DNA of 64,000 bases, from NCBI RefSeq assembly GCF_022414595.1, contig NZ_JADWYO010000005.1:62001-126000 (forward strand), given 5' to 3'. Numbering within the stretch: the stretch's first letter is position 1; each line of letters opens with the position of its first letter. Shown here piece by piece: positions 33,843 through 43,265 of the stretch. Below the pieces are notes generated by a model. It saw nothing but the letters and a program-made list of their open reading frames with translations. It ran no database searches and was not told the DNA's origin. This DNA comes from Streptomyces sp. MUM 203J. Lineage in GTDB: Bacteria > Actinomycetota > Actinomycetes > Streptomycetales > Streptomycetaceae. Position numbers and translations under genes: made by a program.

Positions 33843-35044
33843 CACCCCACCGGCATCTCGCGCGGCCCCCTGACCAGCATCTGGTTCTTCCATACGACAT
33901 CCCCCGCCAGATGGAGGTCCGGGAACCGGCCGATCAGCGCCTGGAGCGCCTCCTGCAGCTCCAGCCGGGCCAGCGGCGCGCCCAGGCAGTGGTGGACCCC
34001 GTGCCCGAACCCGAGGTGCTGCACCCCGGCCCGCGTCACGTCCAGCGTGCCCGGCGCGTCGAACCTCAGCGCGTCCCGGTTGGCGGCGCCCACCGCCACC
34101 AGCACCGGCTCGCCCGCCCGTACGAGCGTGCCGCCCACCTCCACGTCCTCCTTCGCGTACCGGGGGAACGCCGCCCCGCTGCCCAGCGGCACGAACCGCA
34201 GCAGCTCCTCCACCGCGCCGGCCATCAGCTCGGGGCGCTCACGCAGCAGTTTCAGCTGGTCCGGGTGCTCCAGCAGCGCGTACAGGAAGTTGGGTATCTG
34301 GCTGGCCGTCGTCTCGTGCCCGGCGACGAGGATGCCGACACAGAGGTCGACGAGTTCGAGTTCGCTCAGCCGGTCGCCGGTGTCCCGCGCCTCGATCAGG
34401 CCGGTCATCAGGTCCGGGCGCGGGTGCTTCCGGTGATCCTCGATCAGCGCCGCCATGTAGGCGCGCAGTTCCTCCTGATTGCGGAAGAACTCCTCGGCAG
34501 TCAGGGAGCTGGTGGACAGGGCCGCGTCGCTCCAGACCCGGAACCGGGGCCGGTCCTCCTCCGGCACGCCCAGCAGCCGGCAGATCACGGCCACCGGGAT
34601 CGGCAGCGCGTAGTGCTCGACGAGGTCGGCGGGCGGGCCCATCGCCTCCATCTCGTCGAGGAAGCCGTGCGTCAGCTCCCGCACCTGGGGGCGCAGCTTC
34701 TCCACCCGGTGCACGGTGAACGCCTTGGCCACGAGCGTGCGCAGCCGCGTGTGCTCGGGCGGGTCCATGCTGAGGAGGCCGCTGTTCTGCTGTGCCTCGG
34801 ACTGCCGGGGTTCGTCGTGCCGGGCCGCGTCCGCCCGGCTGAAGCGGCGGTCACCGAGGACCAGCCGTGCGTCGGCGTACCGGGTGGCCAGCCAGCCGGG
34901 CTCGCCGTAGGCCATGCGGACGCGTAACAGGCCGGGCCGCTCCAGGGCCGGGCCGTAGTCCTCGGCCAGATCGAGCCCCTCGGGTTCGTTGAAGGGGTAC
35001 GGGACCGGGGTGTGGTCGCGTCCGTGCTCGTCGATGGCTGTCAT
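33839..35044 (-). CDS. Cytochrome P450 (CYP105/107-like)
   Basis: A 401-residue soluble P450. The oxygen-activation helix carries AGHETTASQIPN, the E-R-R region has VEELLRFVPLG, and the haem-binding loop is FGHGVHHCLGAPLARLE with the Cys ligand. MDPPEHTRLRTLV is also typical. The substrate cannot be read from sequence. The ATG at 35044 is near the expected N-terminus. It is coupled to a 3Fe-4S ferredoxin downstream and divergent from argF. Confidence 0.9.
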   Translation of the reverse strand: MTAIDEHGRDHTPVPYPFNEPEGLDLAEDYGPALERPGLLRVRMAYGEPGWLATRYADARLVLGDRRFSRADAARHDEPRQSEAQQNSGLLSMDPPEHTRLRTLVAKAFTVHRVEKLRPQVRELTHGFLDEMEAMGPPADLVEHYALPIPVAVICRLLGVPEEDRPRFRVWSDAALSTSSLTAEEFFRNQEELRAYMAALIEDHRKHPRPDLMTGLIEARDTGDRLSELELVDLCVGILVAGHETTASQIPNFLYALLEHPDQLKLLRERPELMAGAVEELLRFVPLGSGAAFPRYAKEDVEVGGTLVRAGEPVLVAVGAANRDALRFDAPGTLDVTRAGVQHLGFGHGVHHCLGAPLARLELQEALQALIGRFPDLHLAGDVVWKNQMLVRGPREMPVGW

Positions 35045-35208
35045 CGTGGTGTTGACCTCCCTGTGGCGTCAGCGCGTACGACGCTAGGAGGGGGGCAGGA
35101 CGGGGTCAACGGTGCGGACGGGCTCGCTCGGGGCTCTCCCCCCCACCCGGCGCCCGTCGCGTCCGGTGGACCCGTGCGGCGGGCACGGGTCCGGCCACCG
35201 GCCCTGAC

Positions 35209-35235
35209 CGTATAGGCATACGGGATGTCGTATAC
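35209..35235. promoter_or_regulatory. Palindromic operator candidate upstream of argF
   Basis: The intergenic region between P450 (minus) and argF (plus) has CGTAT-AGGC-ATACG, a perfect inverted repeat, at 35209-35222, followed by GTATAC at 35230-35235. Both are AT-rich islands in GC-rich DNA, about 45-70 bases before the argF start. The regulator is unknown; an arginine-responsive factor is possible. Confidence 0.45.
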
Positions 35236-35277
35236 ACTTCCAAGCTCGTCCCCGCCGACCGACCCAGGAGCGCCCCC

Positions 35278-36279
35278 ATGGCCACCGATCTCACCGGCCG
35301 CCACTTCCTCAAGGAGCTGGATTTCACCGCCGACGAGCTCCGCGGCCTCGTCGGCCTGGCCGCCCGGCTGAAGGCGGCCAAGAAGGCGGGAACCGAGGTC
35401 CCGCGGCTGCGTGGCCGGAACATCGCCCTGATCTTCGAGAAGACCTCCACCCGCACCCGCTGTGCCTTCGAGGTCGCCGCCGCCGACCAGGGCGCCTCCA
35501 CCACCTACCTGGACCCGTCCGGCTCCCAGATGGGCCACAAGGAGTCCGTCAAGGACACCGCGCGCGTCCTCGGCCGGATGTTCGACGCCATCCAGTACCG
35601 GGGGGACAGCCAGGCGGCCGTCGAGGAACTGGCCGCCCACGCCGGCGTCCCCGTCTACAACGGCCTCACCGACGACTGGCACCCCACCCAGATGCTCGCG
35701 GACGTCCTCACCGTCACCGAGCACACCGACAAGCCGCTGGACCGGGTCGCCTTCACCTACCTCGGCGACGCCCGCTACAACATGGGCAACTCCTACCTGG
35801 TCACCGGCGCCCTCCTCGGTATGGACATCCGGATCGTCGCCCCCCGGGCGTACTGGCCCGCCGACGGGATCCTGGCCGGGGCCCGGAAGGCGGCCGAGGT
35901 GAGCGGCGCCCGCATCACGCTCACCGAGGACGTCGCCGAAGGAGTCCGGGGAGCCGACTTCGTCGCCACCGACGTGTGGGTCTCCATGGGCGAGCCCAAG
36001 GAGGTGTGGGACGAGCGCATCGCCGCCCTCGCCCCGTACGCCGTCACCATGGACGTCCTGCGCGCCACCGGAAACCCGCAGGTCAGGTTTCTGCACTGCC
36101 TGCCCGCCTTCCACGACCTCGGCACCGCGGTGGGGCGCGAGATCCATGAGCGGCACGGCCTCACCGAGCTCGAGGTCACCGACGAGGTCTTCGAGTCCGC
36201 GCACTCCGTCGTCTTCGACCAGGCCGAGAACCGCCTGCACACCATCAAGGCCGTCCTCGTGGCGACCCTGGCGGACTGA
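35278..36279 (+). CDS. argF: Ornithine carbamoyltransferase
   Basis: A 333-residue ornithine carbamoyltransferase. The carbamoyl-phosphate motif [15 protein letters not shown] is intact, as are [32 protein letters not shown] and the ornithine-binding [10 protein letters not shown]. The enzyme either makes citrulline in arginine synthesis or, with ArcA, runs backwards in the deiminase pathway. Proximity to arcA suggests the catabolic role (arcB-like). The ATG at 35278 follows CAGGAG. Confidence 0.95.
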   Translation: MATDLTGRHFLKELDFTADELRGLVGLAARLKAAKKAGTEVPRLRGRNIALIFEKTSTRTRCAFEVAAADQGASTTYLDPSGSQMGHKESVKDTARVLGRMFDAIQYRGDSQAAVEELAAHAGVPVYNGLTDDWHPTQMLADVLTVTEHTDKPLDRVAFTYLGDARYNMGNSYLVTGALLGMDIRIVAPRAYWPADGILAGARKAAEVSGARITLTEDVAEGVRGADFVATDVWVSMGEPKEVWDERIAALAPYAVTMDVLRATGNPQVRFLHCLPAFHDLGTAVGREIHERHGLTELEVTDEVFESAHSVVFDQAENRLHTIKAVLVATLAD

Positions 36280-36317
36280 GGCGACGGGCCGGTCGCACCG
36301 CCTCGTGCGTGTCGCGC

Positions 36318-36340
36318 GTTCCTGACGACAGTCATGGAAC
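36318..36340. promoter_or_regulatory. Putative PaaX-type operator, copy 1
   Basis: TGACGACAGTCA at 36323-36334 (arms TGAC/GTCA around GACA) is framed by GTTCC and GGAAC, about 70 bases upstream of the enoyl-CoA hydratase start. The same 12 bases recur at 42092-42103. ACGGTG follows shortly after both copies. Confidence 0.65.
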
Positions 36341-36408
36341 GGTGATACCGTCGGGAGTCGGAAGGCAGCACCAGCGTCGACGCCGACGCCGTAGGGAGGC
36401 CGCACCGC

Positions 36409-37242
36409 ATGAGCCCGTTCACCGGTTCCGCGCCCCACACCGAGGCCGCGTCCTGGCGGCACCTGAAGGTCACCCTGGACGACGGCGTCGCCACGGTGAC
36501 CCTGGCCCGTCCCGCCAAGCTCAACGCGCTCACCTTCGGCGCCTACGCCGACCTGCGCGACCTGCTCGCCCAGCTGTCGCGCGAGCGCGCCGTCCGCGCC
36601 CTCGTCCTCGCCGGCGAGGGCCGCGGCTTCTGCTCCGGCGGCGATGTCGACGACATCATCGGCGCCACCCTCGCCATGGACACGGCCCGGCTCCTGGACT
36701 TCAACCGGATGACCGGCCAGGTCGTCCGCGCCCTGCGTGAAGCGCCCTTCCCGGTCGTCGCCGCGGTGCACGGCGTGGCCGCCGGGGCCGGGGCCGTCCT
36801 CGCCCTCGCCGCCGACTTCCGGATCGCGGACCCCTCCGCCCGGTTCGCGTTCCTCTTCACCCGTGTCGGCCTGTCCGGTGGCGACATGGGCGCCGCCTAC
36901 CTGCTGCCCCGGGTCGTCGGGCTCGGCCACGCCACCCGCCTGCTGATGCTCGGAGAGCCCGTCCGCGCCGCCGAGGCCGAGCGCATCGGCCTGATCAGCG
37001 AGCTGACCGACGAGGGCGCCGCCGACACCCGCGCCGCCGAACTCGCCCGGCACCTCGCGAACGGCCCCGCCCTCGCCCACGCCCAGACCAAGGCGCTGCT
37101 CACCGCCGAGCTGGACATGCCGCTGGCCGCCTCCGTCGAACTCGACGCCAGCACCCAGGCCCTCCTCATGAACGGCGAGGACTACGCCGAGTTCCACGCC
37201 GCCTTCACCGAGAAGCGGGCCCCCAAATGGCAGGGGCGATGA
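36409..37242 (+). CDS. Enoyl-CoA hydratase/isomerase family protein
   Basis: A 277-residue crotonase-fold enzyme. The oxyanion-hole segments are RPAKLNALTFGAYADL, GRGFCSGGDVDDI and HGVAAGAGAVLALAADFRIA, and FTRVGLSGGDMGAAYLLPR carries the catalytic-site helix. In this setting it probably hydrates or opens the ring-reduced CoA ester made from 2-aminobenzoyl- or salicylyl-CoA. The stop overlaps the ATG of the monooxygenase (ATGA), so the pair is translationally coupled. The ATG at 36409 is chosen for the family-like N-terminus. Confidence 0.88.
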   Translation: MSPFTGSAPHTEAASWRHLKVTLDDGVATVTLARPAKLNALTFGAYADLRDLLAQLSRERAVRALVLAGEGRGFCSGGDVDDIIGATLAMDTARLLDFNRMTGQVVRALREAPFPVVAAVHGVAAGAGAVLALAADFRIADPSARFAFLFTRVGLSGGDMGAAYLLPRVVGLGHATRLLMLGEPVRAAEAERIGLISELTDEGAADTRAAELARHLANGPALAHAQTKALLTAELDMPLAASVELDASTQALLMNGEDYAEFHAAFTEKRAPKWQGR

Positions 37243-39527
37243 CCATGCGTGTCGCCGTCATCGGGGGCGGCCCCGGCGGTCTGTACGCCGCCGCCCTCCT
37301 CAAGCGCCTCGACCCCGCCCGCGAGGTCACCGTCTGGGAGCGCAACGCCCCCGACGACACCTTCGGGTTCGGCGTCGTCCTCTCCGACGAGACCCTCGGC
37401 GGCGTCGAACACGCAGACCCGGACGTCTACCGGGCGCTCCAGAGGGAGTTCGTCCGCTGGGACGACATCGACATCGTCCACCGGGGCCGTCTCCTCACCT
37501 CCGGCGGCCACGGCTTCGCGGCCCTCGGCCGCCGTACGCTCCTGAAGGTCCTCCACGACCGGTGCACCGACCTCGGGGTACGGCTCCGCTTCCGCACCGA
37601 GGCGCCGCCTGCGGCAGCCCTCGCGGAGTCGTACGACCTGGTCGTCGCCGCCGACGGCGTCCACAGCCGTACCCGGGAGGCACACGCGGAGGTCTTCCGC
37701 CCGACCGTCACAGGCCACCGCTGCCGGTATATCTGGCTCGCCGCCGACTTCGCGTTCGACGCGTTCCGCTTCGAGACCGCGGAGACCGAACACGGCGTGA
37801 TGCAGCTCCACGGCTACCCCTACTCCGGCGACTCCTCCACCGTCATCATCGAGATGCGCGAGGAGGTCTGGCGGGCCGCCGGGCTCGACGATCCGGATGT
37901 CGGCGACACCGTCGGCCGTTGCGCCAAGATCTTCTCCGAGGCGCTGCGCGGCCGTCCCCTGCGCTCGAACAACTCCGCGTGGACCACGTTCCGCACGGTC
38001 GTCAACGAGTGCTGGTCGCACGGGAACACCGTCCTCCTCGGGGACGCCGCCCACACCGCGCACTTCTCCATCGGCTCCGGCACCAAGCTCGCCGTCGAGG
38101 ACGCCCTCGCGCTGGCCGCCTGCCTCGAGGAACGTCCCGCTCTCGCCGAAGCCCTCACCGCGTACGAGGAGGAACGCCGCCCGGTCGTCGCCTCCACGCA
38201 GCGGGCGGCGGCGGCCAGTCTCCGCTGGTTCGAGGACCTCGCCGGGTATGTGGACCAGCCGCCCCGCCAGTTCGCGTTCAACCTGCTGACCCGCAGCCGC
38301 CGCGTCACCCATGACAACCTGCGGCTGCGCGACCGGGCCTTCACCGACGCCGTCGAGCGGGACTTCGGCTGCGCGCCCGGCACCCCGCCCATGTTCACCC
38401 CCTTCCGCCTGCGCGGCCTGACCCTCCGCAACCGGGTCGTGGTCTCACCCATGGACATGTACGTCGCCGAGGACGGCGTCCCCGGCGACTTCCACCTCGT
38501 CCACCTGGGCGCCAGGGCGCTCGGCGGCGCCGGACTGGTCATGACCGAGATGGTGTGCGTCAGCCCCGAGGGCCGCATCACCCCGGGCTGCACGGGTCTG
38601 TACACGGACGGGCAGGCGGCGGCCTGGCGGCGGGTGACCGACTTCGTGCACGGCCGCGCCCCCGGCACGGCCGTCGGCGTCCAGCTCGGCCACTCGGGCC
38701 GCAAGGGCTCGACGAGACTGATGTGGGAGGGCATCGACCAGCCCCTCGGCCAGGGCAACTGGCCCGTCGTCGCCGCGTCCCCGCTCCCGTACCTCCCGGG
38801 CGTCAGCCAGGTGCCGCACGAGCTGGACCGCGCGGGGATGACGGCGATCCGTGAGGACTTCACGGCGGCGGCCCGCCGCGCGGCCGAGGCGGACTTCGAC
38901 CTGCTCGAACTCCACTGCGCGCACGGCTACCTGCTGTCCGGCTTCCTGTCCCCGCTGACGAACCACCGCACGGACGGGTACGGCGGCTCCCTGGAGAACC
39001 GCCTGCGCTACCCCCTGGAGGTCTTCGACGCGGTACGGGAGGTGTGGCCCGATGACCGCCCGATGACCGTCCGGATCTCCGCCGCCGACTGGGCGCCCGG
39101 CGGCACCTCGGCCGAGGACGCCGTCGGGACCGCCCGCGCGTTCGCCGCGCACGGGGCGGACGCGCTGGACGTCTCCACCGGCCAGGTCGTCTCCGAGGAG
39201 CGCCCGGAGTTCGGCCGCTCCTACCAGACCCCGTACGCGGACCGCGTCCGCAACGTCCTGGGCGTGCCGGTCATCGCCGTGGGCGCCATCTCGTCCTGGG
39301 ACGACGTCAACTCCCTCATCCTGGCCGGCCGCGCCGATCTGTGCGCCCTGGCCCGCCCCCACCTGTACGACCCCCACTGGACCCTCCACGCCGCGGCCGA
39401 CCAGGACTACACGGGCCCGGGCGCGCCCTGGCCCCTCCCGTACCGCGCGGGCAGCCGCAAGCCGCCGACGGGCCGCACGGACGCCCCGAAGCCGCGCCTG
39501 ACGCTGGCCGCGCGCCCGAGGGGCTGA
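37239..39527 (+). CDS. Bifunctional salicylyl-CoA 5-hydroxylase / aminobenzoyl-CoA monooxygenase-reductase
   Basis: A 762-residue fusion. The N-terminal 380 residues are an FAD monooxygenase (VAVIGGGPGGLYAAALL, TFGFGVVLSDETL, LLGDAAHTAHFSIGSGTKLA). The C-terminal half is an old-yellow-enzyme-type FMN reductase (FTPFRLRGLTLRNRVVVSPM, QLGHSGRKGST, LHCAHGYLLSGFLSPLTN, VPVIAVGAI). This two-part layout is that of salicylyl-CoA 5-hydroxylase and of 2-aminobenzoyl-CoA monooxygenase/reductase, which hydroxylates and partly reduces the aromatic ring of the CoA ester. The substrate could be anthranilate or salicylate; sequence alone does not decide. The ATG at 37239 overlaps the hydratase stop. Confidence 0.9.
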   Translation: MTMRVAVIGGGPGGLYAAALLKRLDPAREVTVWERNAPDDTFGFGVVLSDETLGGVEHADPDVYRALQREFVRWDDIDIVHRGRLLTSGGHGFAALGRRTLLKVLHDRCTDLGVRLRFRTEAPPAAALAESYDLVVAADGVHSRTREAHAEVFRPTVTGHRCRYIWLAADFAFDAFRFETAETEHGVMQLHGYPYSGDSSTVIIEMREEVWRAAGLDDPDVGDTVGRCAKIFSEALRGRPLRSNNSAWTTFRTVVNECWSHGNTVLLGDAAHTAHFSIGSGTKLAVEDALALAACLEERPALAEALTAYEEERRPVVASTQRAAAASLRWFEDLAGYVDQPPRQFAFNLLTRSRRVTHDNLRLRDRAFTDAVERDFGCAPGTPPMFTPFRLRGLTLRNRVVVSPMDMYVAEDGVPGDFHLVHLGARALGGAGLVMTEMVCVSPEGRITPGCTGLYTDGQAAAWRRVTDFVHGRAPGTAVGVQLGHSGRKGSTRLMWEGIDQPLGQGNWPVVAASPLPYLPGVSQVPHELDRAGMTAIREDFTAAARRAAEADFDLLELHCAHGYLLSGFLSPLTNHRTDGYGGSLENRLRYPLEVFDAVREVWPDDRPMTVRISAADWAPGGTSAEDAVGTARAFAAHGADALDVSTGQVVSEERPEFGRSYQTPYADRVRNVLGVPVIAVGAISSWDDVNSLILAGRADLCALARPHLYDPHWTLHAAADQDYTGPGAPWPLPYRAGSRKPPTGRTDAPKPRLTLAARPRG

Positions 39528-39584
39528 GACACGGGGCCGCCGCAGGGGCGAGGAACCCGGGGGAGTCCGGGGGACGGGCGCCGT

Positions 39585-40397
39585 TCAGGCGCGGAGGCCC
39601 ACGAACTCCGCGCCCGGGTCCCGCAGCCGCGCATGCAGCTCCGCGAAGACCTCCGCCGCCCGGGCGCCGGGCCAGCCGGCCGGGAGCAGCTCCTCCGGAA
39701 GCCCCGGGTCGGCATAGGGCAGGCGCCGCCAGGAGTCCAGCGCCAGAAGGTAGTCGTGGTAGGCCTCCTCCGGCGGGCCCGAGGCCTTCTGCCACCGCCG
39801 CAGCACCGGCTCGTGGAGGTCCAGGAACTCCTCGTGCTGTTTGGCGATCGACGCCAGGTCCCACCAGCGGCCCACCGCCTCCACCGTCGCCGTGAAGCCC
39901 AGGTGCTCCCCCCGGAACAGGTCCACATAGGGGTCCAGGCGCAGCCGCTGGAGCGTGTGCCGGGTCTCCTCGTACAGCGCGGCCGGGGCGATCCACACGC
40001 CCGGTGCCGCCGAGCCGAATCCGAGGCGCGCGAGCCGGGACCGCAGCAGATGCCGCTTGTGGCGCTCCGTCTCCGGGACGGAGAACACCGCCAGCACCCA
40101 TCCGTCCGCGAGCCGGGGCTCCACGCGCGCGTAGATGCGCCGGTCCCCGTCGTCCAGCAGCTGCCGGGCGTCCTCCGACAGGGCGTACCCCGCCGCCCCG
40201 CCCGCCGTGCGCTCCGGCACCAGCAGCCCGCGCCGCTTCAGCCGGGACACCGACGAGCGCACGGACGGAGCGTCGACGCCCAGCGCCCCCATCAGCCGGA
40301 CCAGCTCGGCCACCGGCAGGGGCGCGTCGTCGGGCGTCCTCCCGTACGCGCCGTACAGGGAGACGATCAGGGAACGCGGGGTGTGCTGCTCGGCCAC
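39585..40397 (-). CDS. paaX: PaaX-family transcriptional repressor
   Basis: A 270-residue PaaX-type regulator. The N-terminal winged helix includes LGVDAPSVRSSVSRLKRRGLL. The central domain has WVLAVFSVPETERHKRHLLR and LARLGFGSAAPGVWIAP, and the C-terminus has YLLALDSWRRLPYADPGLP, all characteristic of the family. PaaX proteins repress aromatic acyl-CoA catabolism and release DNA on binding the aryl-CoA. The gene lies directly behind the CoA ligase on the same strand (9-base gap), so it is probably autoregulated through the shared TGACGACAGTCA operator. Confidence 0.9.
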   Translation of the reverse strand: MAEQHTPRSLIVSLYGAYGRTPDDAPLPVAELVRLMGALGVDAPSVRSSVSRLKRRGLLVPERTAGGAAGYALSEDARQLLDDGDRRIYARVEPRLADGWVLAVFSVPETERHKRHLLRSRLARLGFGSAAPGVWIAPAALYEETRHTLQRLRLDPYVDLFRGEHLGFTATVEAVGRWWDLASIAKQHEEFLDLHEPVLRRWQKASGPPEEAYHDYLLALDSWRRLPYADPGLPEELLPAGWPGARAAEVFAELHARLRDPGAEFVGLRA

Positions 40398-40406
40398 GCG
40401 CCCACT

Positions 40407-42038
40407 CTAGGCACGCAGCCGGAACCGCTGCAGCTTGCCCGTCGGCGTGCGCGGCAGGGCGTCGAGGAACACGACCTCGCGCGGGCACTTGTAGGGCACG
40501 AGCCGGGACCGCACGAACGACCGCAGCTCCTCGGCCGTCGTCTCGTCGCGCGGGAGCCCGTCCCGCAGCACCGCGTACGCCACCACCACCTCCCCGCGCC
40601 GCTCGTCCGGGCGGCCCACGACCGCCGCCTCCAGCACGTCGGGGTGGGCCAGCAGCGCCTCCTCCACCTGCGGCCCCGGAATGTTGTAGCCGGCCGAGAT
40701 GATCATGTCGTCGGCGCGGGCGACATAGCGCAGATAGCCGTCGGCGTCCCGGACGTACGTGTCCCCGGTCAGGTTCCAGCCGTCGCGCACGTACTCGCCC
40801 TGCCGCTCGCCGCGCAGATAGCGGCAGCCGACCGGGCCGCGCACCGCCAGCAGCCCCTCCTGCCCGTCCGGCACCGGCCGCCCGGACGCGTCCACTACGC
40901 GCGCGTGCCACCCCGGTACCGGCACCCCGGTCGTGCCGGGCCGGATGGCCTCCCCGGCGGCCGACACGAAGATGTGCAGCAGTTCCGTCGCCCCGATGCC
41001 GTTGACCAGCCGCAGCCCCGTGCGCTCCCGCCACGCGTGCCAGGTCGCCTCCGGCAGGTTCTCGCCCGCCGACACGCAGAGCCGAAGCGAACCGGTGTCG
41101 TACGGCCGCGAGGCCAGTTCGTCCAGCATCACCCGGTAGGCCGTCGGCGCCGTGAACAGCACCGAGACCCCGTGCTCGGCCACCGCGGGCAGCAGATGCC
41201 TCGGCCCCGCCTGCTCCAGCAGCAGCGCCGACGCACCCGCCCGCAGCGGGAAGATCACCAGCCCGCCGAGGCCGAACGTGAAGCCCAGTGGCGGCGACCC
41301 GGCGAACACGTCGTCCGGGCGCGGCCGGAGCACGTGGGCGGCGAAGGTGTCCGCGACCGCCAGCACATCGCGGTGGAAGTGCATACAGCCCTTGGGACGG
41401 CCCGTGGTCCCGGACGTGAAGGCGATCAGGGCGACGTCGTCGGCGGCCGTCGCCACGGCCTCGTACGGCTCCGGCCCGCTCCGCTCGGCCCGCCGCAGCA
41501 GGTCGTCGGGCGCGTCCCCGCCGAACGCGGTGATCCGCAGCCCCGGCACCTCGGCCTTCACCAGGTCGTCCACCGACCGGATGTCGCACAGCGCGTGGCG
41601 GACGGCCGCCATCTCGCACATCACGGCCAGCTCCCTGGGCCGCTGCTGGGCCAGTACGGTCACGGCCACGGCGCCCGCCTTCATCACGGCCAGCCAGCAG
41701 GCCGCCAGCCAGGGCGTGGTGGGGCCGCGCAGCAGCACCCGGTTGCCGGGCACCACACCCAGCTCCCCGGTCAGCACGCGCGCGACCCGGTCGACCCGCT
41801 CCCGCAGCTCCCCGTACGTCCAGACGCCGCCCGTCCCGTCACGGAATGCGGGCCGCTCCGGACCGAACCGCTCCACGGTGCGGTCCAGCAGCTCCGCCCC
41901 GCAGTTGAGCCGTTCGGGATACCGCAGACCGGGGAGGTCGAAGACGAGGTCCGGCCACTGCTCGCACGGCGGCAGATGGTCCCGGGTGAACGTGTCGACG
42001 TGTGCCGAAGGGGTCGAAGGGCCTGGCGTCGGATCCAT
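40407..42038 (-). CDS. AMP-dependent aryl-CoA ligase (2-aminobenzoate-CoA ligase-like)
   Basis: A 543-residue acyl-adenylate-forming ligase. Motif A3 is ALIAFTSGTTGRPKGCMHF, motif A5 VNGIGATELLHIF, the hinge RYVARADDMIISAGYNI, and the catalytic Lys sits in PRTPTGKLQRFRL. The N-terminus (HLPPCEQWPDLVFDLPGLRYPERLN) resembles benzoate- and 2-aminobenzoate-CoA ligases. It activates the aromatic acid to its CoA thioester, the entry step for the monooxygenase encoded nearby. ATG at 42038 is preferred over an earlier start because AAGGGGG lies upstream. It is divergent from the acyl-CoA dehydrogenase gene. Confidence 0.88.
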   Translation of the reverse strand: MDPTPGPSTPSAHVDTFTRDHLPPCEQWPDLVFDLPGLRYPERLNCGAELLDRTVERFGPERPAFRDGTGGVWTYGELRERVDRVARVLTGELGVVPGNRVLLRGPTTPWLAACWLAVMKAGAVAVTVLAQQRPRELAVMCEMAAVRHALCDIRSVDDLVKAEVPGLRITAFGGDAPDDLLRRAERSGPEPYEAVATAADDVALIAFTSGTTGRPKGCMHFHRDVLAVADTFAAHVLRPRPDDVFAGSPPLGFTFGLGGLVIFPLRAGASALLLEQAGPRHLLPAVAEHGVSVLFTAPTAYRVMLDELASRPYDTGSLRLCVSAGENLPEATWHAWRERTGLRLVNGIGATELLHIFVSAAGEAIRPGTTGVPVPGWHARVVDASGRPVPDGQEGLLAVRGPVGCRYLRGERQGEYVRDGWNLTGDTYVRDADGYLRYVARADDMIISAGYNIPGPQVEEALLAHPDVLEAAVVGRPDERRGEVVVAYAVLRDGLPRDETTAEELRSFVRSRLVPYKCPREVVFLDALPRTPTGKLQRFRLRA

Positions 42039-42091
42039 CGGTTGCGCCCCCTTGTCAGTGGTGGGCTCGCTCCACGAGCGTATCGTGAAGG

Positions 42092-42103
42092 TGACGACAG
42101 TCA
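42092..42103. promoter_or_regulatory. Putative PaaX-type operator, copy 2
   Basis: TGACGACAGTCA lies in the 90-base divergent gap between the CoA ligase (minus) and the acyl-CoA dehydrogenase (plus). It is identical to the copy at 36323-36334. Its position could control both directions. Confidence 0.65.
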
Positions 42104-42128
42104 ACGGTGCGCGATAGATGGGGGCCTG

Positions 42129-43265
42129 ATGCCCGTATTCTCGCTCGAACCCTCACACACCGCATGGTGCGCGGAGCTGCGTGAACTCGCCGTGCGGCGG
42201 CTCCGGCCACTGGCCGAGAAGGCGGAACCGGGACGGGTGAACCGGCCGCTTGTCGCGGCCCTCGGGGAGCTGGGCCTGACCGGCCGGCTGTTCACCGCCG
42301 GGGCGCTGGAGCTGTGCCTGATGCGCGAGTCCCTGGCGTACGGCTGCACCGAGGCGGAGACGGCCCTGGCTCTCCAGGGGCTGGGGGCTCACCCGGTCGC
42401 GGCGTTCGGGACGGCCGCCCAACGGGACCGGGTGCTGCCCGGCGTGACGGCGGGCAGCGCGGTCGCCGCCTTCGCGCTCAGCGAGCCCGACGCGGGCTCG
42501 GACGCGGCGGCGCTGGCGCTGCACGCCGAACGGGACGGGGCGGCCGGCTGGCGGCTGACCGGCGAGAAGCGCTGGATCTCCAACGCGCCCGAAGCCGATC
42601 ACTACACCGTCTTCGCCCGTACGGGTGAGGGCGCGGGCGCTCGCGGCATCACCGCCTTCACCGTGCCCGCCGACCGCCCCGGGCTGACCGGGGAGCCCCT
42701 GGAGATGCTGTCCCCGCACCCCATCGGCGCGCTCGTGTTCGACGGGGTGCAGGTCACCGGCGACGACGTGCTGGGCGAGCCCGGCGGGGGATTCCGGGTC
42801 GCCATGCACACCCTGAACCTGTTCCGCCCCAGCGTCGGGGCCTTCGCCGTGGGCATGGCGCAGGCGGCGCTGGACGCCACGCTCGCCCACACGGCGGCGC
42901 GGCCCGCGTTCGGAGGCGTCCTGAAGGACCTTCAGACGGTCGCCCACCAGGTCGCGGAGATGGCGACCCGCACGGAGGCGGCCCGCCTGCTCGTGTACGC
43001 GGCGGCGGCCGCGTACGACACGGGCGCGCCCGAGGTGCGGACACGCAGCGCCATGGCCAAGCTCCTCGCCACGGAGACCGCCCAGGACGTCGTGGACACG
43101 GCCGTGCAGCTCCACGGGGCCCGCGCGCTGCACCGTGGGCACCTGCTGGAACACCTGTACCGGGAGGTCCGGGCCCCGCGCATCTACGAGGGCGCGAGCG
43201 AGGTGCAGCGCGCGATCATCGCGAAGGGGCTGTACGAGCCGTACGGGAAGGAGGGGGGCGCATGA
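42129..43265 (+). CDS. Acyl-CoA dehydrogenase
   Basis: A 378-residue acyl-CoA dehydrogenase. FALSEPDAGSDAAALALHA and LTGEKRWISNAPEADHYTVF are the flavin and substrate signatures, and LHGARALHRGHLLEHLYREV with PRIYEGASEVQRAIIAKGL forms the C-terminal helices. Within the island it would oxidise a CoA-ester intermediate after ring cleavage or reduction. The ATG at 42129 is near the PaaX-type operator. The 3' end overlaps the RidA gene (ATGA), showing co-translation. Confidence 0.9.
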   Translation: MPVFSLEPSHTAWCAELRELAVRRLRPLAEKAEPGRVNRPLVAALGELGLTGRLFTAGALELCLMRESLAYGCTEAETALALQGLGAHPVAAFGTAAQRDRVLPGVTAGSAVAAFALSEPDAGSDAAALALHAERDGAAGWRLTGEKRWISNAPEADHYTVFARTGEGAGARGITAFTVPADRPGLTGEPLEMLSPHPIGALVFDGVQVTGDDVLGEPGGGFRVAMHTLNLFRPSVGAFAVGMAQAALDATLAHTAARPAFGGVLKDLQTVAHQVAEMATRTEAARLLVYAAAAAYDTGAPEVRTRSAMAKLLATETAQDVVDTAVQLHGARALHRGHLLEHLYREVRAPRIYEGASEVQRAIIAKGLYEPYGKEGGA

